From assembly GCF_902830275.1 (NCBI RefSeq), contig NZ_CADESW010000005.1:1-64000 (forward strand): a stretch of DNA of 64,000 nt, in the 5' to 3' direction. A program made the translations under genes and the position numbers. Positions 8,445 to 17,847 of the stretch are shown here, one piece after another; the stretch's first letter is position 1, and every line of letters begins with the position of its first letter. The notes under the pieces are model-generated. The model was not told the DNA's origin. It saw nothing but the letters and a program-made list of their open reading frames with translations, and did no database searches. Source of the stretch: Burkholderia stagnalis. Lineage in GTDB: Bacteria > Pseudomonadota > Gammaproteobacteria > Burkholderiales > Burkholderiaceae.

Positions 8445-9515
8445 TCAATCCGCAGCCGGGATCCACGCCGCCGTCGCCGCGTCGCTCGCGCGGAACGCCG
8501 GGAATTTCGCGCCGAGTTCGGCAATCGTGCGGATGTCGTGCTTCACGAGATCGTCGCGCGTGACCAGCACCGGCTTGACCACGATCCGGCGCCCGGGGTC
8601 CTGCCCGGCCACCAGCAACGCGGCGGCCCGCACGGAAACCGCGCCGACGACCGCGGGATTCGTCGCCGCCGTCGCCACCCACGCGCTGTTCGGCGCGCGG
8701 ATCGCGTCGATGTCGGCGGTCGAGATGTCCGCGCTGTAGATGCGCACCTTCGACGACAGCTTCGCCTCGTCCGCCGCGAGCTTTGCGCCGCGCGCGAATT
8801 CGTCGTACGGCGCGAACACCACGCGGATGTCGGGATGCGCGCGGTACGCGGCGGCCGCCTGGTTCGCGACCGACTGCGCGATCGGGTTGTCGACGGTGCC
8901 CCAGCGCGCCTTTTCCACGACCTTCGGATGCGCGCGCTTGAAGTCGCGCCAGGCCGCATCGCGCCGGTCGAGCGGCGCGAAGCCGGCGACGTACACGTAG
9001 CCGGCCGCGAACGCGTCGCCGTTGTCCTTCACCGCCTGGTCGAGCAGCAACGCCGCGAGGTCGCGGTCGCTCTGCTCGATCTGCGGGACTTTCGGATGGC
9101 CGAGGTCGACGTCGAACGCGACGACCTTGATGCCCTTGTCGAGCGCGCGCTGGACGACGTCCTTCAGCGATTCCGGCAGCCCGTGGTTGACGATGATCGC
9201 GGCCACGCCGAGGCTGATCGCCTGCTGGATCTGCTCGCGCTGCTCGGCCGCATCCTGGCGGCCTTCGTAGATGCGCAGGTCGATGCCGAGCGCCTTGGCC
9301 TGCTTCTGCGCGCCGGCTTCATATGCCTGGAAGAAATCCCCGGTCGACAGGTAATTGACCAGCGCGATCCGCACGCCGCCCTTGTCGAACGGCGCGGGCG
9401 CGCCCTTGAGCGGGCCCGCGTGCGCGCCGGGCGCGGCCAGCGCAGCGGCCGACGCCAGCGCAAGCACGCCGCCGATGCGGCCGATCCAGGATTTGCGACG
9501 AAACCACGATCTCAT
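8445..9515 (-). CDS. Ribose-type ABC transporter substrate-binding protein
   Basis: The 356-residue product has an N-terminal export signal (MRSWFRRKSW, then a hydrophobic stretch ending near AGAHA) and a periplasmic-binding-protein fold of the ribose/galactose class. Typical stretches are RIALVNYLSTGDFFQAYEAG near the mature N-terminus, AAIIVNHG and KVVAFDVD. It is the last gene of the minus-strand cluster that also holds the matching ATPase (14647-16134) and permease (13595-14650), with three flavin-type oxidoreductases between. Ribose-class binding proteins usually bind sugars, but this context suggests an organosulfur or related small substrate. That substrate assignment is inference. Confidence 0.8.
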   Translation of the reverse strand: MRSWFRRKSWIGRIGGVLALASAAALAAPGAHAGPLKGAPAPFDKGGVRIALVNYLSTGDFFQAYEAGAQKQAKALGIDLRIYEGRQDAAEQREQIQQAISLGVAAIIVNHGLPESLKDVVQRALDKGIKVVAFDVDLGHPKVPQIEQSDRDLAALLLDQAVKDNGDAFAAGYVYVAGFAPLDRRDAAWRDFKRAHPKVVEKARWGTVDNPIAQSVANQAAAAYRAHPDIRVVFAPYDEFARGAKLAADEAKLSSKVRIYSADISTADIDAIRAPNSAWVATAATNPAVVGAVSVRAAALLVAGQDPGRRIVVKPVLVTRDDLVKHDIRTIAELGAKFPAFRASDAATAAWIPAAD

Positions 9516-9561
9516 GAATGCTCTCCAGCCGGTCAGGCAACAGGGAAATCAGCAAACGGCC

Positions 9562-10944
9562 TCACGCCGCCGGCACGCCGGCGCCCGCGCGATAGCGCGC
9601 GCCCGGATGCGGATCGGCAAGCCGCGCGCCGCGGCCGTGCAGCTTCTCGCGCAGCGTGCCGTCCGCATAGTCGGTCTTGTACACGCCGCGCCGCTGCAGC
9701 TCGGGCACGACGAGCTCGACGAAATCGGCAAAGGTCTCGTGCGTCAGCGCGTAAGCGAGGTTGAAGCCGTCGACGTCCGTCTCGTCCACCCACGATTGCA
9801 GCTCGTCGGCGATCTCCTGCGGACTGCCCACCGACAGCGGCCCGAGCCCGCCAATGCCGCCCCACTTCGCGATCTCGCGCACCGTCCACACGCGGGTCGG
9901 ATCGGCGCTCGACAGCGCCTCCACCGCCGATTGCACCGCGTTGCTCTCGACATGGCGCAGCGGTTCGTCGAGGTCGTAGCGGGACAGGTCGATCCCCGTC
10001 CAGCCCGACATCAGCGTCAGCGCGCCCTCGTCGCTCGCGTAGCGGCGGTAGTCCGCGTGCTTCGCGTGCGCGTCCGCCGACGTCTTCCCGGTGATCACGG
10101 TATGCAGGTTGAAGATCAGCACGTCGTGCGGATCGCGGCCGAACGCCTTCACGCGCGCCCGGATGTCGGCGACGAAATTCTTCAGGATCGTGCGCGACGG
10201 CGCCGCGATGAAGATGCACTCCGCGTGCTGCGCGGCGAAATCCTTGCCGCGCTTCGAGGCGCCGGCCTGGTACAGCACCGGCGTGCGCTGCGGGGACGGC
10301 TCGCACAGGTGGATGCCCGGCACGTCGAAGTACGTGCCGCGATGGCCGATCGGATGCACCTTCGACGGCTCGGTGAACACGCGCCGCGCGGCGTCGCGCA
10401 CGACGGCGTCGTCTTCCCACGACGCCTCCCACAGCTTGTAGCAGACCTCGAGGTATTCGTCCGCGAGCGCATAGCGCTCGTCGTGGTTCGCCTGCGCCGG
10501 CAGGCCGACGTTGCGCGCGGCGCTGTCGAGGTACGACGTGACGATGTTCCAGCCGACGCGGCCGTTCGTCAGGTGATCGAGTGTCGACATGCGCCGCGCG
10601 AACGGATACGGATGCTCGTACGACAGCGAACACGTGACGCCGAAGCCGAGATGCTCGGTCACGTTCGCCATCGCCGACACGAGCAGGATCGGGTCGTTGA
10701 CGGGCACCTGCGCGGCCTGCCGGATCGCCGCTTCCGCGTTGCCGCGGTACACGTCGTAGGTGCCCAGCACGTCCGCGATGAACAGGCCGTCGAACTTGCC
10801 GCGTTCGAGCAGCTTCGCGAGGTCCGTCCAGTAGTCGAGATGCTTGTAGCGCCATGACGTGTCGCGCGGATGCGCCCACAAGCCCGGCGACTGGTGCCCG
10901 ACGCAGTTCATGTCGAATGCGTTGAGGCGAATCTGTCTGGCCAT
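9562..10944 (-). CDS. NtaA/SnaA/DszA-family flavin monooxygenase
   Basis: The 460-residue protein starts MARQIRLNAFDMNCVGHQS and is full length for the NtaA/SnaA/DszA branch of luciferase-like monooxygenases. Family markers are HLDYWTDLAKLLERGKFDG, the active-site region NGRVGWNIVTS, QAGASKRGKDFAAQHAE and the HPIGHRGTYFDVPG stretch. Such enzymes use FMNH2 from a partner reductase to oxidise substrates such as dibenzothiophene sulfone, nitrilotriacetate or dimethyl sulfone. No flavin reductase gene is seen in the cluster. The SfnB-like gene ends only 20 bp upstream and the binding protein follows after 46 bp, so cotranscription is likely. Confidence 0.85.
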   Translation of the reverse strand: MARQIRLNAFDMNCVGHQSPGLWAHPRDTSWRYKHLDYWTDLAKLLERGKFDGLFIADVLGTYDVYRGNAEAAIRQAAQVPVNDPILLVSAMANVTEHLGFGVTCSLSYEHPYPFARRMSTLDHLTNGRVGWNIVTSYLDSAARNVGLPAQANHDERYALADEYLEVCYKLWEASWEDDAVVRDAARRVFTEPSKVHPIGHRGTYFDVPGIHLCEPSPQRTPVLYQAGASKRGKDFAAQHAECIFIAAPSRTILKNFVADIRARVKAFGRDPHDVLIFNLHTVITGKTSADAHAKHADYRRYASDEGALTLMSGWTGIDLSRYDLDEPLRHVESNAVQSAVEALSSADPTRVWTVREIAKWGGIGGLGPLSVGSPQEIADELQSWVDETDVDGFNLAYALTHETFADFVELVVPELQRRGVYKTDYADGTLREKLHGRGARLADPHPGARYRAGAGVPAA

Positions 10945-10964
10945 GATCGGCTCCGGTGATCGAT

Positions 10965-12185
10965 TCAGAGCGCGCCGTGGCGCGGCGGCAGCACGTCGTT
11001 CAGGAAGTAGTTGCCGATCGCGATGTATTTCCAGCGCACCGGATCGTGCAGCGTGTGCGTGCGCGCATTGCGCCAGTGGCGATCGAGGTTGTGCTCGGCG
11101 AGCACCGCCTGCGTGCCGGCGAGTTCGAGCAGGCGCGTCGACGCCTGCAGCGCGATCTCCGTCGTCGCGGCCCGCGCCTGCGCGACCGCGATCGACGCGG
11201 CGGCGACGGTCGCTTCGTTCGACACGTCGGCCGCGGCGTCCACGCGACGGCCGGCGCGCTCGACCAGTGCGCTCGCCGCTTCGAGCTGCAGCGCGAGCTT
11301 GCCGAACAGTTCGAGCGTGAGCGGATCGTCGCCCGCGCGCTCGACGCCGCTGTCGACCCACGGCCGCGAACGCTCGCGCACGAAGCGCCGCGCATCGGCG
11401 AACGCCGCGCGCGCGATGCCGAGATCGACCGCCGCGTGGATGAGCTGGCCGAGCGGGCCGACGGTGGTCGGCCGCGCATCGAATGCCGCACTGTACGGCA
11501 CGACCGCCGACGCCTCGACGTACACGTTGTCGAGCGTCGTCGTGCCGCTGCCGGTGGTCCGCTGCCCGAAGCCCGACCAGTCGTCGACCACCGTCAGGCC
11601 CGGCGTGCGCGCGTCCGCGAACGCGACGTGCAGCGTGTCGTCGGCCGCTTTCGCGACCACCGGAATCCATTGCGCGAACAGCGCGCCGGTCGAATAGAAC
11701 TTGGTGCCGTTGATGCGGAAGCCGTCGCCGTCCGGCGTCAGCGTGGTGCGATAGTCGCGCACGGTTTTCGTGCCGCGCTCCGACAGCGCATTGCCGAACC
11801 GGTCGCCCGCCAGCGCGCGCCCGAAATAGAACGCCTGCTGCTCGCGCGTGCCGTTTACGCGCAGCACGTCGAGCATGTAGAAGTGGTTCTGCGGGATCTG
11901 CCCGAGCGCCGGATCGGCCTCGGACACGATCGCGGTGACTTCCGCGAGCGTCGCGAACGACACCTGCGCGCCGCCATGTTCGCGCGGCACCGTGATGCCC
12001 CACAGGCCGCTCGCCGAATACGCGTCGATTTCGGCGTAAGGCAGGCGGCGTTCGCGATCGCGCAGCGATGCTTCCCGCGCGAACGTGCCCGCGATGTCGC
12101 GCGCGACGCTCAGCGCCTGTTCGTCGCTGTCGATGCGCGCGGCATGCGGCGTGCCGCGCGCGAGGGTTGATGCGAGAGCGCTCAT
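10965..12185 (-). CDS. sfnB: SfnB-like sulfur acquisition oxidoreductase (copy 1)
   Basis: The 406-residue protein has the acyl-CoA dehydrogenase/DszC fold: an N-terminal helical part with SGLWGITVPREHGGAQVSF, the flavin-binding beta domain with INGTKFYSTGALFAQW and DDWSGFGQRTTGSGT, and a C-terminal helical part ending EHNLDRHWRNARTHTLHDP. This matches the SfnB group, whose members are induced by sulfur limitation and linked to use of organosulfur compounds. It follows a close paralogue by four bases. The two differ mainly in the C-terminal helices and N-terminal leader, so this is an old duplication rather than a recent one. Confidence 0.85.
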   Translation of the reverse strand: MSALASTLARGTPHAARIDSDEQALSVARDIAGTFAREASLRDRERRLPYAEIDAYSASGLWGITVPREHGGAQVSFATLAEVTAIVSEADPALGQIPQNHFYMLDVLRVNGTREQQAFYFGRALAGDRFGNALSERGTKTVRDYRTTLTPDGDGFRINGTKFYSTGALFAQWIPVVAKAADDTLHVAFADARTPGLTVVDDWSGFGQRTTGSGTTTLDNVYVEASAVVPYSAAFDARPTTVGPLGQLIHAAVDLGIARAAFADARRFVRERSRPWVDSGVERAGDDPLTLELFGKLALQLEAASALVERAGRRVDAAADVSNEATVAAASIAVAQARAATTEIALQASTRLLELAGTQAVLAEHNLDRHWRNARTHTLHDPVRWKYIAIGNYFLNDVLPPRHGAL

Positions 12186-12189
12186 GAAT

Positions 12190-13428
12190 TCAGTTCCATG
12201 GATGACGCGCCGGCTTCACGCCGTTCAGGTAGTAGTTGCCGACGAGGTGGTATTTCCAGCGCATCGGATCGTGCAGCGTATGCGTGCGCGCATTGCGCCA
12301 GTGACGGTCGAGGTTGTGCTCGCCGAGCGTCGCCTGCGTGCCGGCAAGTTCGAACAGCTTCTCGCTCGCGAGCAGCGCGATCTCGGTGGTCAGCACTTTC
12401 GCCTCGCCGACCGCGACGGATGCGCGCGCGACGTCGTCCTCGGTGATCGCGCCCTGCCGGGCGACCTCGTCGAGCACGCGCGCGGCGCGCTCGAGCAGCG
12501 CTTCGGCGGCATGCAACTGGATATGCAGGTGACCGATCTCGCGCACCGTCAGCGGATCGTCGCTCGCGCGCTCGACGCCGCTGTCGATCCACGGCCGCGA
12601 GCGCGTGCGCACGAACGTCAGCGTATCGTCGAGCGCGGCCTTCGCGATGCCGGCGTCGATCGCGGCCTGGATGATCTGCGAGATCGGGCCGTTGAGCGTC
12701 GGCTCGTCGGACACGCGATGCGCGGGGAACACATGCGAAGCCGGCACGCGCACGCTGTCCAGCACCACCGTGCCGCTCGCGGTCGTGCGCTGGCCGAAGC
12801 CCGACCAGTCGTCGATCACGGTCAGCCCCGGCGTGCCCTTCGGAATGTAGGCGAGCCAGCCCTTGCGCGCATCGTCGAGGCCGAGCACCGGCACGAAGTG
12901 CGCGAACAGCGCGCCGGTCGAATAGAACTTGGTGCCGTCGACCACGTAGTGATCGCCGTCGCGCCGCACGCGCGTCTTCAGGTCGAGCACGTTTTTCGTG
13001 CCCTTCTCCGAGAAGCCGTTGCCGAAGCGCTTGCCGTTCAGGATCTCGGCGAAGAAGTAACGCTTCTGGTCCTCGGTTCCGGTCAGCGCGATCACGTCGA
13101 CGAGGCCGAAGTGATTCTGCGGCAATTGCCCGAGCGACGGATCGGCCACCGCGATGATCCTGACCACCTCGACCAGCGTGACGAACGACACGCCCGCGCC
13201 GCCATAGGCCTTCGGCACCGTGATCGCCCACAGGCCCGACTGCGAGAACCATTCGATCTCGTCGTGCGGCAAGCGCCGTTCGCGGTCGCGTTCGGCCGCG
13301 CCCTGCGCGAGACGGCCCGCCAGTTCATGCGCGACCGCGATCGCCTGCGCATCGTCGGCGATCACGCGAACTGCCTGCCGGTTCGCGTCCGGCGCGTGCG
13401 TCGGGTGCGCCACGTCAATCTCTGCCAT
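12190..13428 (-). CDS. sfnB: SfnB-like sulfur acquisition oxidoreductase (copy 2)
   Basis: This 412-residue paralogue of the next gene keeps the same landmarks: SGLWAITVPKAYGGAGVSF, LGQLPQNHFGLVDV, GTKFYSTGALFAHFVP, DDWSGFGQRTTASGT and EHNLDRHWRNARTHTLHDP. It belongs to the DszC/SfnB branch of flavin enzymes with the acyl-CoA dehydrogenase fold. Two neighbouring copies may handle different substrates or form a mixed complex; the sequence does not say which. About 166 bp separate it from the ABC permease upstream, where a 9-bp repeat lies, so it could have its own promoter. Confidence 0.85.
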   Translation of the reverse strand: MAEIDVAHPTHAPDANRQAVRVIADDAQAIAVAHELAGRLAQGAAERDRERRLPHDEIEWFSQSGLWAITVPKAYGGAGVSFVTLVEVVRIIAVADPSLGQLPQNHFGLVDVIALTGTEDQKRYFFAEILNGKRFGNGFSEKGTKNVLDLKTRVRRDGDHYVVDGTKFYSTGALFAHFVPVLGLDDARKGWLAYIPKGTPGLTVIDDWSGFGQRTTASGTVVLDSVRVPASHVFPAHRVSDEPTLNGPISQIIQAAIDAGIAKAALDDTLTFVRTRSRPWIDSGVERASDDPLTVREIGHLHIQLHAAEALLERAARVLDEVARQGAITEDDVARASVAVGEAKVLTTEIALLASEKLFELAGTQATLGEHNLDRHWRNARTHTLHDPMRWKYHLVGNYYLNGVKPARHPWN

Positions 13429-13516
13429 ATGCGTCTCCGTCTGAATGACTGATCGCTCAATCTATCAGCGGGATTCGCACGCGCAAACCGAGCGATTCGG
13501 CAATGGATATTCCATC

Positions 13517-13561
13517 GCGCGGCAAGCGCGGCAAGCGCGGCAGGCGCGGCAGGCGCGGCAG
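13517..13561 (+). repeat. 9-bp tandem repeat between permease and sfnB genes
   Basis: Five consecutive 9-mers of the form GCGCGGCAA or GCGCGGCAG. They sit in the 166-bp gap between the end of the ABC permease gene and the start of the second sfnB-like gene. Confidence 0.8.
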
Positions 13562-13594
13562 GCGGCAAGCATCGCGCTTGCGGGTGCCGTCGTT

Positions 13595-14650
13595 TCAGCC
13601 CCGCGCATCCGCGCGCCGCCCGACGCCGAACGTGAACGCCAGCGCGAGCACCAGCAGCGCGCCCTTGATGAAATCCTGCATGTAGTACGGCGCATTCAGC
13701 ATCGTCAGGCCGTTGAGCAGCACGCCGACGAACACCGCGCCCACCACGGTGCCGAACACGTTGGGCCGTTTCGCGCCCCACACCGCATAGCCCACCAGCG
13801 CGGCGGCCACCGCGTCGAGCAGCAGCGAGTGCCCGGCGCTGACGTCGCCGCGGCCGACCCGCGCGGCGATCAGCACGCCACCCAGCGACGCGATCGCGCC
13901 CGACGCGACGTATGCCGCGATCCGGTAGCGCAGCGTCGGCGCACCCGCGAGCCGCGCGGCCGTCTCGTTGCCGCCGATCGCCTGGATCACGCGGCCCCAG
14001 CGCGTCGTCTCCATCACGATGCACGCGAGCACCGTCAGCACCGCGAGCATCAGCACCGGCAGCGGCACGACGTCGAACACGCGCATGCGGCCGAGCGCCA
14101 GGAACGCGGCGGGGAACACGCCGGTCGCGTCCGTGCCGTCGGGCAGCACCGTGCCGGTCGCGAGCGAGCGCCCGCCGGTCGGGATCAGTTGCAGGCCCGC
14201 CAGCAGGAACAGCGTGCCGAGCGTCGCGAGCTGGTCGGGCACGCGCAGCCGCGTGATCAGCACGCCGTTGAACAGGCCGGCCGCGATGCCGAGCGCGATG
14301 CACGCAACCACGGCCGCCAACGTGCTGCCGTGCCAGACCACCAGCACGTAGCTGGCCGCCATCTGCGCCGACGCGGCCACGCTGCCGACCGACAGGTCGA
14401 AGCCGCCGGCCGCCAGCGTGATCGTCACGCCGATCCCGAGCAACGCGACGATCGATACCGACTGCAGGATGCTGAACAGGTTGTCGAGGTTCAGGAACGC
14501 CGGTTCCCGGGCCGCGAACACGGCGACGAGGAGTGCGAGGACGAGCAGGATGCCGGTGCGTTCGAGCGTCTCGCGCACACGGTGCCATGCGGCGTGCGTG
14601 CGCGGGCCGGAGGCCGCGTCGCGGCCGAATGACGAGGTAGCGGGTTTCAT
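13595..14650 (-). CDS. Ribose-type ABC transporter permease
   Basis: The 351-residue product is a BPD_transp_2 (RbsC-like) inner-membrane permease. It shows about nine hydrophobic segments and the characteristic stretches SVSIVALLGIGVTITLAAGG, DLSVGSVAA and AIGGNETAARLAG; the last is the cytoplasmic loop that contacts the ATPase. The ATG at 14650 overlaps the stop of the ATPase gene by four bases (ATGA), which fixes both the start and the translational coupling. A longer open frame upstream is only read-through of the ATPase region. It should work with the ATPase at 14647-16134 and the binding protein at 8445-9515. Confidence 0.9.
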   Translation of the reverse strand: MKPATSSFGRDAASGPRTHAAWHRVRETLERTGILLVLALLVAVFAAREPAFLNLDNLFSILQSVSIVALLGIGVTITLAAGGFDLSVGSVAASAQMAASYVLVVWHGSTLAAVVACIALGIAAGLFNGVLITRLRVPDQLATLGTLFLLAGLQLIPTGGRSLATGTVLPDGTDATGVFPAAFLALGRMRVFDVVPLPVLMLAVLTVLACIVMETTRWGRVIQAIGGNETAARLAGAPTLRYRIAAYVASGAIASLGGVLIAARVGRGDVSAGHSLLLDAVAAALVGYAVWGAKRPNVFGTVVGAVFVGVLLNGLTMLNAPYYMQDFIKGALLVLALAFTFGVGRRADARG

Positions 14651-16134
14651 CGAGGATGGACTGATGCCGGATCGGTGGTGAATGCGTGATCGAGCGTCGC
14701 GCGATCGAAGCGCACGACGCGATCCGCGATCTCGAACGCCTCTTCGAGATCGCTGACGAACACCAGCGTCGCGCGTGTGGGGGCCTGCCGCCGCAGCGTA
14801 TCGACGATGTCGGCGCGCGCACCGGCGTCGACGCCCTGGAACGGCTCGTCGAGCAGCAGCAGCCGTGCGGGTTCCGCATGCCAGCGCGCGAGCACCACCT
14901 TCTGCTGGTTGCCGCCGGAGAGATGCGAGACGCGCGCGTCCGGGCCGGTGCAACGAATGCCGAACTGCGCGATCGCCGCGCGGGCCGCCGCGCGCTCCCG
15001 TGCCCGGTGCACCGCGCCGCGCGCGAACCAGCGCGGCAGGAACGGAAAGCTGAGCGTGCCCGCGATCGATGCGAACGGGACGTGGTCCGGAAACAGCGAC
15101 GTGCGCCAGCGATCCTCGCCGGCCAGGAACACGCCCGCGCGAATCGCGTCGGCCGGCGAGCGCGGACGCCATGGCCGCCCGTCGAGCGTCATCGCGCCGC
15201 CGGCCGCATGGGCCGCGCCGAAGATCGCGCGCGCGACGCGCGATTTTCCGCCGCCCACCGGGCCCGCGAGCGCGACGATCTCGCCGCGCCGCACGTCGAG
15301 ATCGAACGGCGTGCTGGCTGCGGTCAGCCGAAAATCCCGCATGCTGAAGCACGCGTCGAGCGGCGCGGCGTCCGCGGCGCGATGCGTGCGGTCCTTGCGC
15401 AGCGGCCGCCCGATCATCGTATCGACCGCGGCGTCGAAATCGATCGGCGCCGGCAGATCGGCGACGATCCGCCCGTCGCGGACGATCGCGACGCGATCGG
15501 CGATGCGGCGCAGGTCGCCGAGCCGGTGCGACACCAGCAGGATCGCGACGCCGTCCGCGCGCAGCGCATCGAGCAGCGCAAAGAGCCGCTCCGCTTCCGG
15601 CGCGGACAGGCTCGCGGTCGGTTCGTCGAGAATCAGCAGCGCGGGATGCGTGGCCAGCGCACGCGCCAGCGTGACGCGCTGCTGCCCCGCGAGCGACAGC
15701 GACGCGAGCGGCGCGCGCAGATCGACGTCGAGCCCGACGCGCGCGGCAAGCGGTGCCGCCGCGTCACGCCGTGCCGCGAGCGGCGCGCGCCACGGCGACG
15801 CCGGATCGCACAGCCGGTCGAGCAGCAGGTTGTCGGCGATCGACAGCGCCGGCACGACCGCATCCGCGATCGCCTGATGCACGGTGGCGACGCCGAGCTG
15901 CGTGGCCGCGCGCGGCGACGCGGGCCGATACGGCGCGCCGCGCAGCGTCAGCGTCCCGCCATCGGGCGGATATACGCCGCTCAGGATCTTCACGAGCGTC
16001 GACTTGCCCGCGCCGTTCGCCCCCATCAGCGCGATGGCTTCGCCGGCGCGGATCGACAGGTCGACGGCCGACAGCGCAACGGTGGCATCGAAACGCTTCG
16101 ATACGCGGGAGACGGTCAGGATCGGCGATGACAT
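14647..16134 (-). CDS. Ribose-type ABC transporter ATPase (two nucleotide-binding domains)
   Basis: The 495-residue product has two fused ABC domains as in RbsA/MglA. The first has Walker A GANGAGKST, signature LSLAGQQRVTLARAL and Walker B LLILDEPTA. The second has a divergent Walker A GPVGGGKSR, signature LSGGNQQKVVLARW and Walker B LLLLDEPFQG. Degenerate second sites are normal in this subfamily. It is the first gene of the putative sulfur-scavenging operon and overlaps the permease gene by four bases. The gap upstream (16135-16344) should carry the operon promoter, though I see no clear box there. Confidence 0.9.
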   Translation of the reverse strand: MSSPILTVSRVSKRFDATVALSAVDLSIRAGEAIALMGANGAGKSTLVKILSGVYPPDGGTLTLRGAPYRPASPRAATQLGVATVHQAIADAVVPALSIADNLLLDRLCDPASPWRAPLAARRDAAAPLAARVGLDVDLRAPLASLSLAGQQRVTLARALATHPALLILDEPTASLSAPEAERLFALLDALRADGVAILLVSHRLGDLRRIADRVAIVRDGRIVADLPAPIDFDAAVDTMIGRPLRKDRTHRAADAAPLDACFSMRDFRLTAASTPFDLDVRRGEIVALAGPVGGGKSRVARAIFGAAHAAGGAMTLDGRPWRPRSPADAIRAGVFLAGEDRWRTSLFPDHVPFASIAGTLSFPFLPRWFARGAVHRARERAAARAAIAQFGIRCTGPDARVSHLSGGNQQKVVLARWHAEPARLLLLDEPFQGVDAGARADIVDTLRRQAPTRATLVFVSDLEEAFEIADRVVRFDRATLDHAFTTDPASVHPR

Positions 16135-16344
16135 CGGGCGGAAGATCGCATACGCGGCGCGGAACGGGATGGATCATCGTAACGACCGCGATCGCATGCG
16201 CCAACGAAGCATTCCTCATATCTTTACGCCGGCGAAGCGATACGCGCACGGCATCTCGGCAGCGCGCGCCGCCCTAAAGTTGCCGCGCGCGCTGCCGTCA
16301 ATACGACCGCAGAATGTGTGCCCCTTATCGCGAACCCGGACCCC

Positions 16345-17787
16345 ATGGACATTACAAGCTGGAAGGAACACGCGCATCGAACCCTGTCGACGAACGGGAA
16401 TGTGCAGGACACGATCGCATTGCTGGCGCGCGAGCCCGACGAGGCGGATTGGGAAGCCAACATGCTGCTCGGCATCCTCCACGGGCAAGCGCGCGATCTC
16501 GACAATTCGGTCAGGTTCCTGGGCCGGTCCGCTGCCGGCAACCCGAACAATCCGGACACGATTTTCTTCCTGGGCTGCTTCCAGGCGTTGCAGACACCCG
16601 GCTTCCACAAGAGCTGGGCCGTGCGGCGCGATCACGCCCGGCAAGCGCTCAGCCTGGTCCAGGACACGCCGGATGCGGCGCCCTGGCCGCAACTCAAGCT
16701 CTGCCTCGAGATGCTGGCGCAGGCGGCCACCTACGTCGGCCCGGCGGAGGACGCGGAATTCGCGTATCGCTGGCTGATCCGGATCGACCCGGGCAATGCG
16801 GGGCATTACGCGAACCTTTCGCAGCTGCGCGCGGACGACAACCTCGAAGAAGCCGCCGCGCTGCTCGACACGGCGCAGTCGATCGATCCGCGCGTCGCGA
16901 ACGGAAACGATCTCGCGCTGTCGCGCGAGGTGCGTGCGGCCGGCGCACGACGCGCGCCGATCGCGCGCGCGAAATACCCGACCACGAAGGAGATGCGCGG
17001 CGATCTCAAGGCCGCGATTCGCTCCACCCTGCTCAAGGACCTGCCGCAGCAGCGCTTCATCAGCCGGGATACCCGGTTCTTCACGCTCGGCTCGTGCTTT
17101 GCGCGCGAGATTGCCACGCGCATGATCGAGCGCGGCTATCAGGCCGACTTCTTCGAGGTGGTCGAGCACATCAATTCGAGCTTCGCGAACCGGAGCATGG
17201 TCGACTGGGCGATGGGCCGCTGCAAAGGCCAGGCCCGCGAGCGGCTCGACGAGCTGTTCGCATCGCTGAACATCACGCCGGACGGGCTGCAGGCGCGCTG
17301 GGCCGCCTCGAACGTGTTCATCTACACGCTGGGCGTGGCGCCGGCCTTCTTCGACCGGCAGTCGGGCGCATTCGTGATGCCGTCGAATTCGGCGTTCGCA
17401 TCGCGCGCATTTGCGGAGATGTACGACTTCCGCACCACCACGGTCCAGGAAAACCTCGACAACCTCGAATACATCACGTCGCACATGCGCGCGCTGAACC
17501 CGAACGTGAAGATCGTGATCACCGTGAGCCCGGTGCCGCTGAAAACCACGTTCGAGTTCAAGTCGGCGATGCAGGCGGACTGCATCTCGAAGTCGACGCT
17601 GCGCGTCGTCGCGCACGAGTTCGTCACGAAACACCCGGACGTCGTCTACTGGCCGAGCTTCGAAGTCGTGCGCTGGCTCGGCGGGCACGTCGGGCCTTAC
17701 TACGGCACCGACGACGATTCCGCGCTCCATATCGGCGACGACGTGGTCAAGGCCATCACCGATCTGTTCATCGAGCATTATTCGTAA
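16345..17787 (+). CDS. GSCFA-domain protein with N-terminal TPR-like region
   Basis: The C-terminal half contains FTLGSCFAREIATRM, the literal Gly-Ser-Cys-Phe-Ala motif that names the GSCFA family, a branch of SGNH-type hydrolase folds. A late His in SALHIGDDVVKAI fits the position of the SGNH catalytic His. The first 220 residues resemble helical TPR repeats (for example NNPDTIFFLGCFQALQ and NAGHYANLSQLRADDN). No signal peptide or membrane segment is seen, so a cytoplasmic esterase or transferase bound to a partner through the TPRs is likely, possibly acting on a polysaccharide. The ATG at 16345 gives MDITSWKEHA; a GTG at 16318 would add nine residues. It ends 60 bp before the end of a convergent gene. 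Confidence 0.75.
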   Translation: MDITSWKEHAHRTLSTNGNVQDTIALLAREPDEADWEANMLLGILHGQARDLDNSVRFLGRSAAGNPNNPDTIFFLGCFQALQTPGFHKSWAVRRDHARQALSLVQDTPDAAPWPQLKLCLEMLAQAATYVGPAEDAEFAYRWLIRIDPGNAGHYANLSQLRADDNLEEAAALLDTAQSIDPRVANGNDLALSREVRAAGARRAPIARAKYPTTKEMRGDLKAAIRSTLLKDLPQQRFISRDTRFFTLGSCFAREIATRMIERGYQADFFEVVEHINSSFANRSMVDWAMGRCKGQARERLDELFASLNITPDGLQARWAASNVFIYTLGVAPAFFDRQSGAFVMPSNSAFASRAFAEMYDFRTTTVQENLDNLEYITSHMRALNPNVKIVITVSPVPLKTTFEFKSAMQADCISKSTLRVVAHEFVTKHPDVVYWPSFEVVRWLGGHVGPYYGTDDDSALHIGDDVVKAITDLFIEHYS

Positions 17788-17847
17788 CCGGGCCGGCGGC
17801 ATCGAACGCGGGCGTCGCTTCGGCGCGCCGCCCGCGGTGACGGACGC

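Noticed and set aside
8205..9764. 519-codon plus-strand frame through the repeat and binding protein region
   Set aside because: Crosses the 12-mer repeat and runs antisense to a clear periplasmic binding protein gene.
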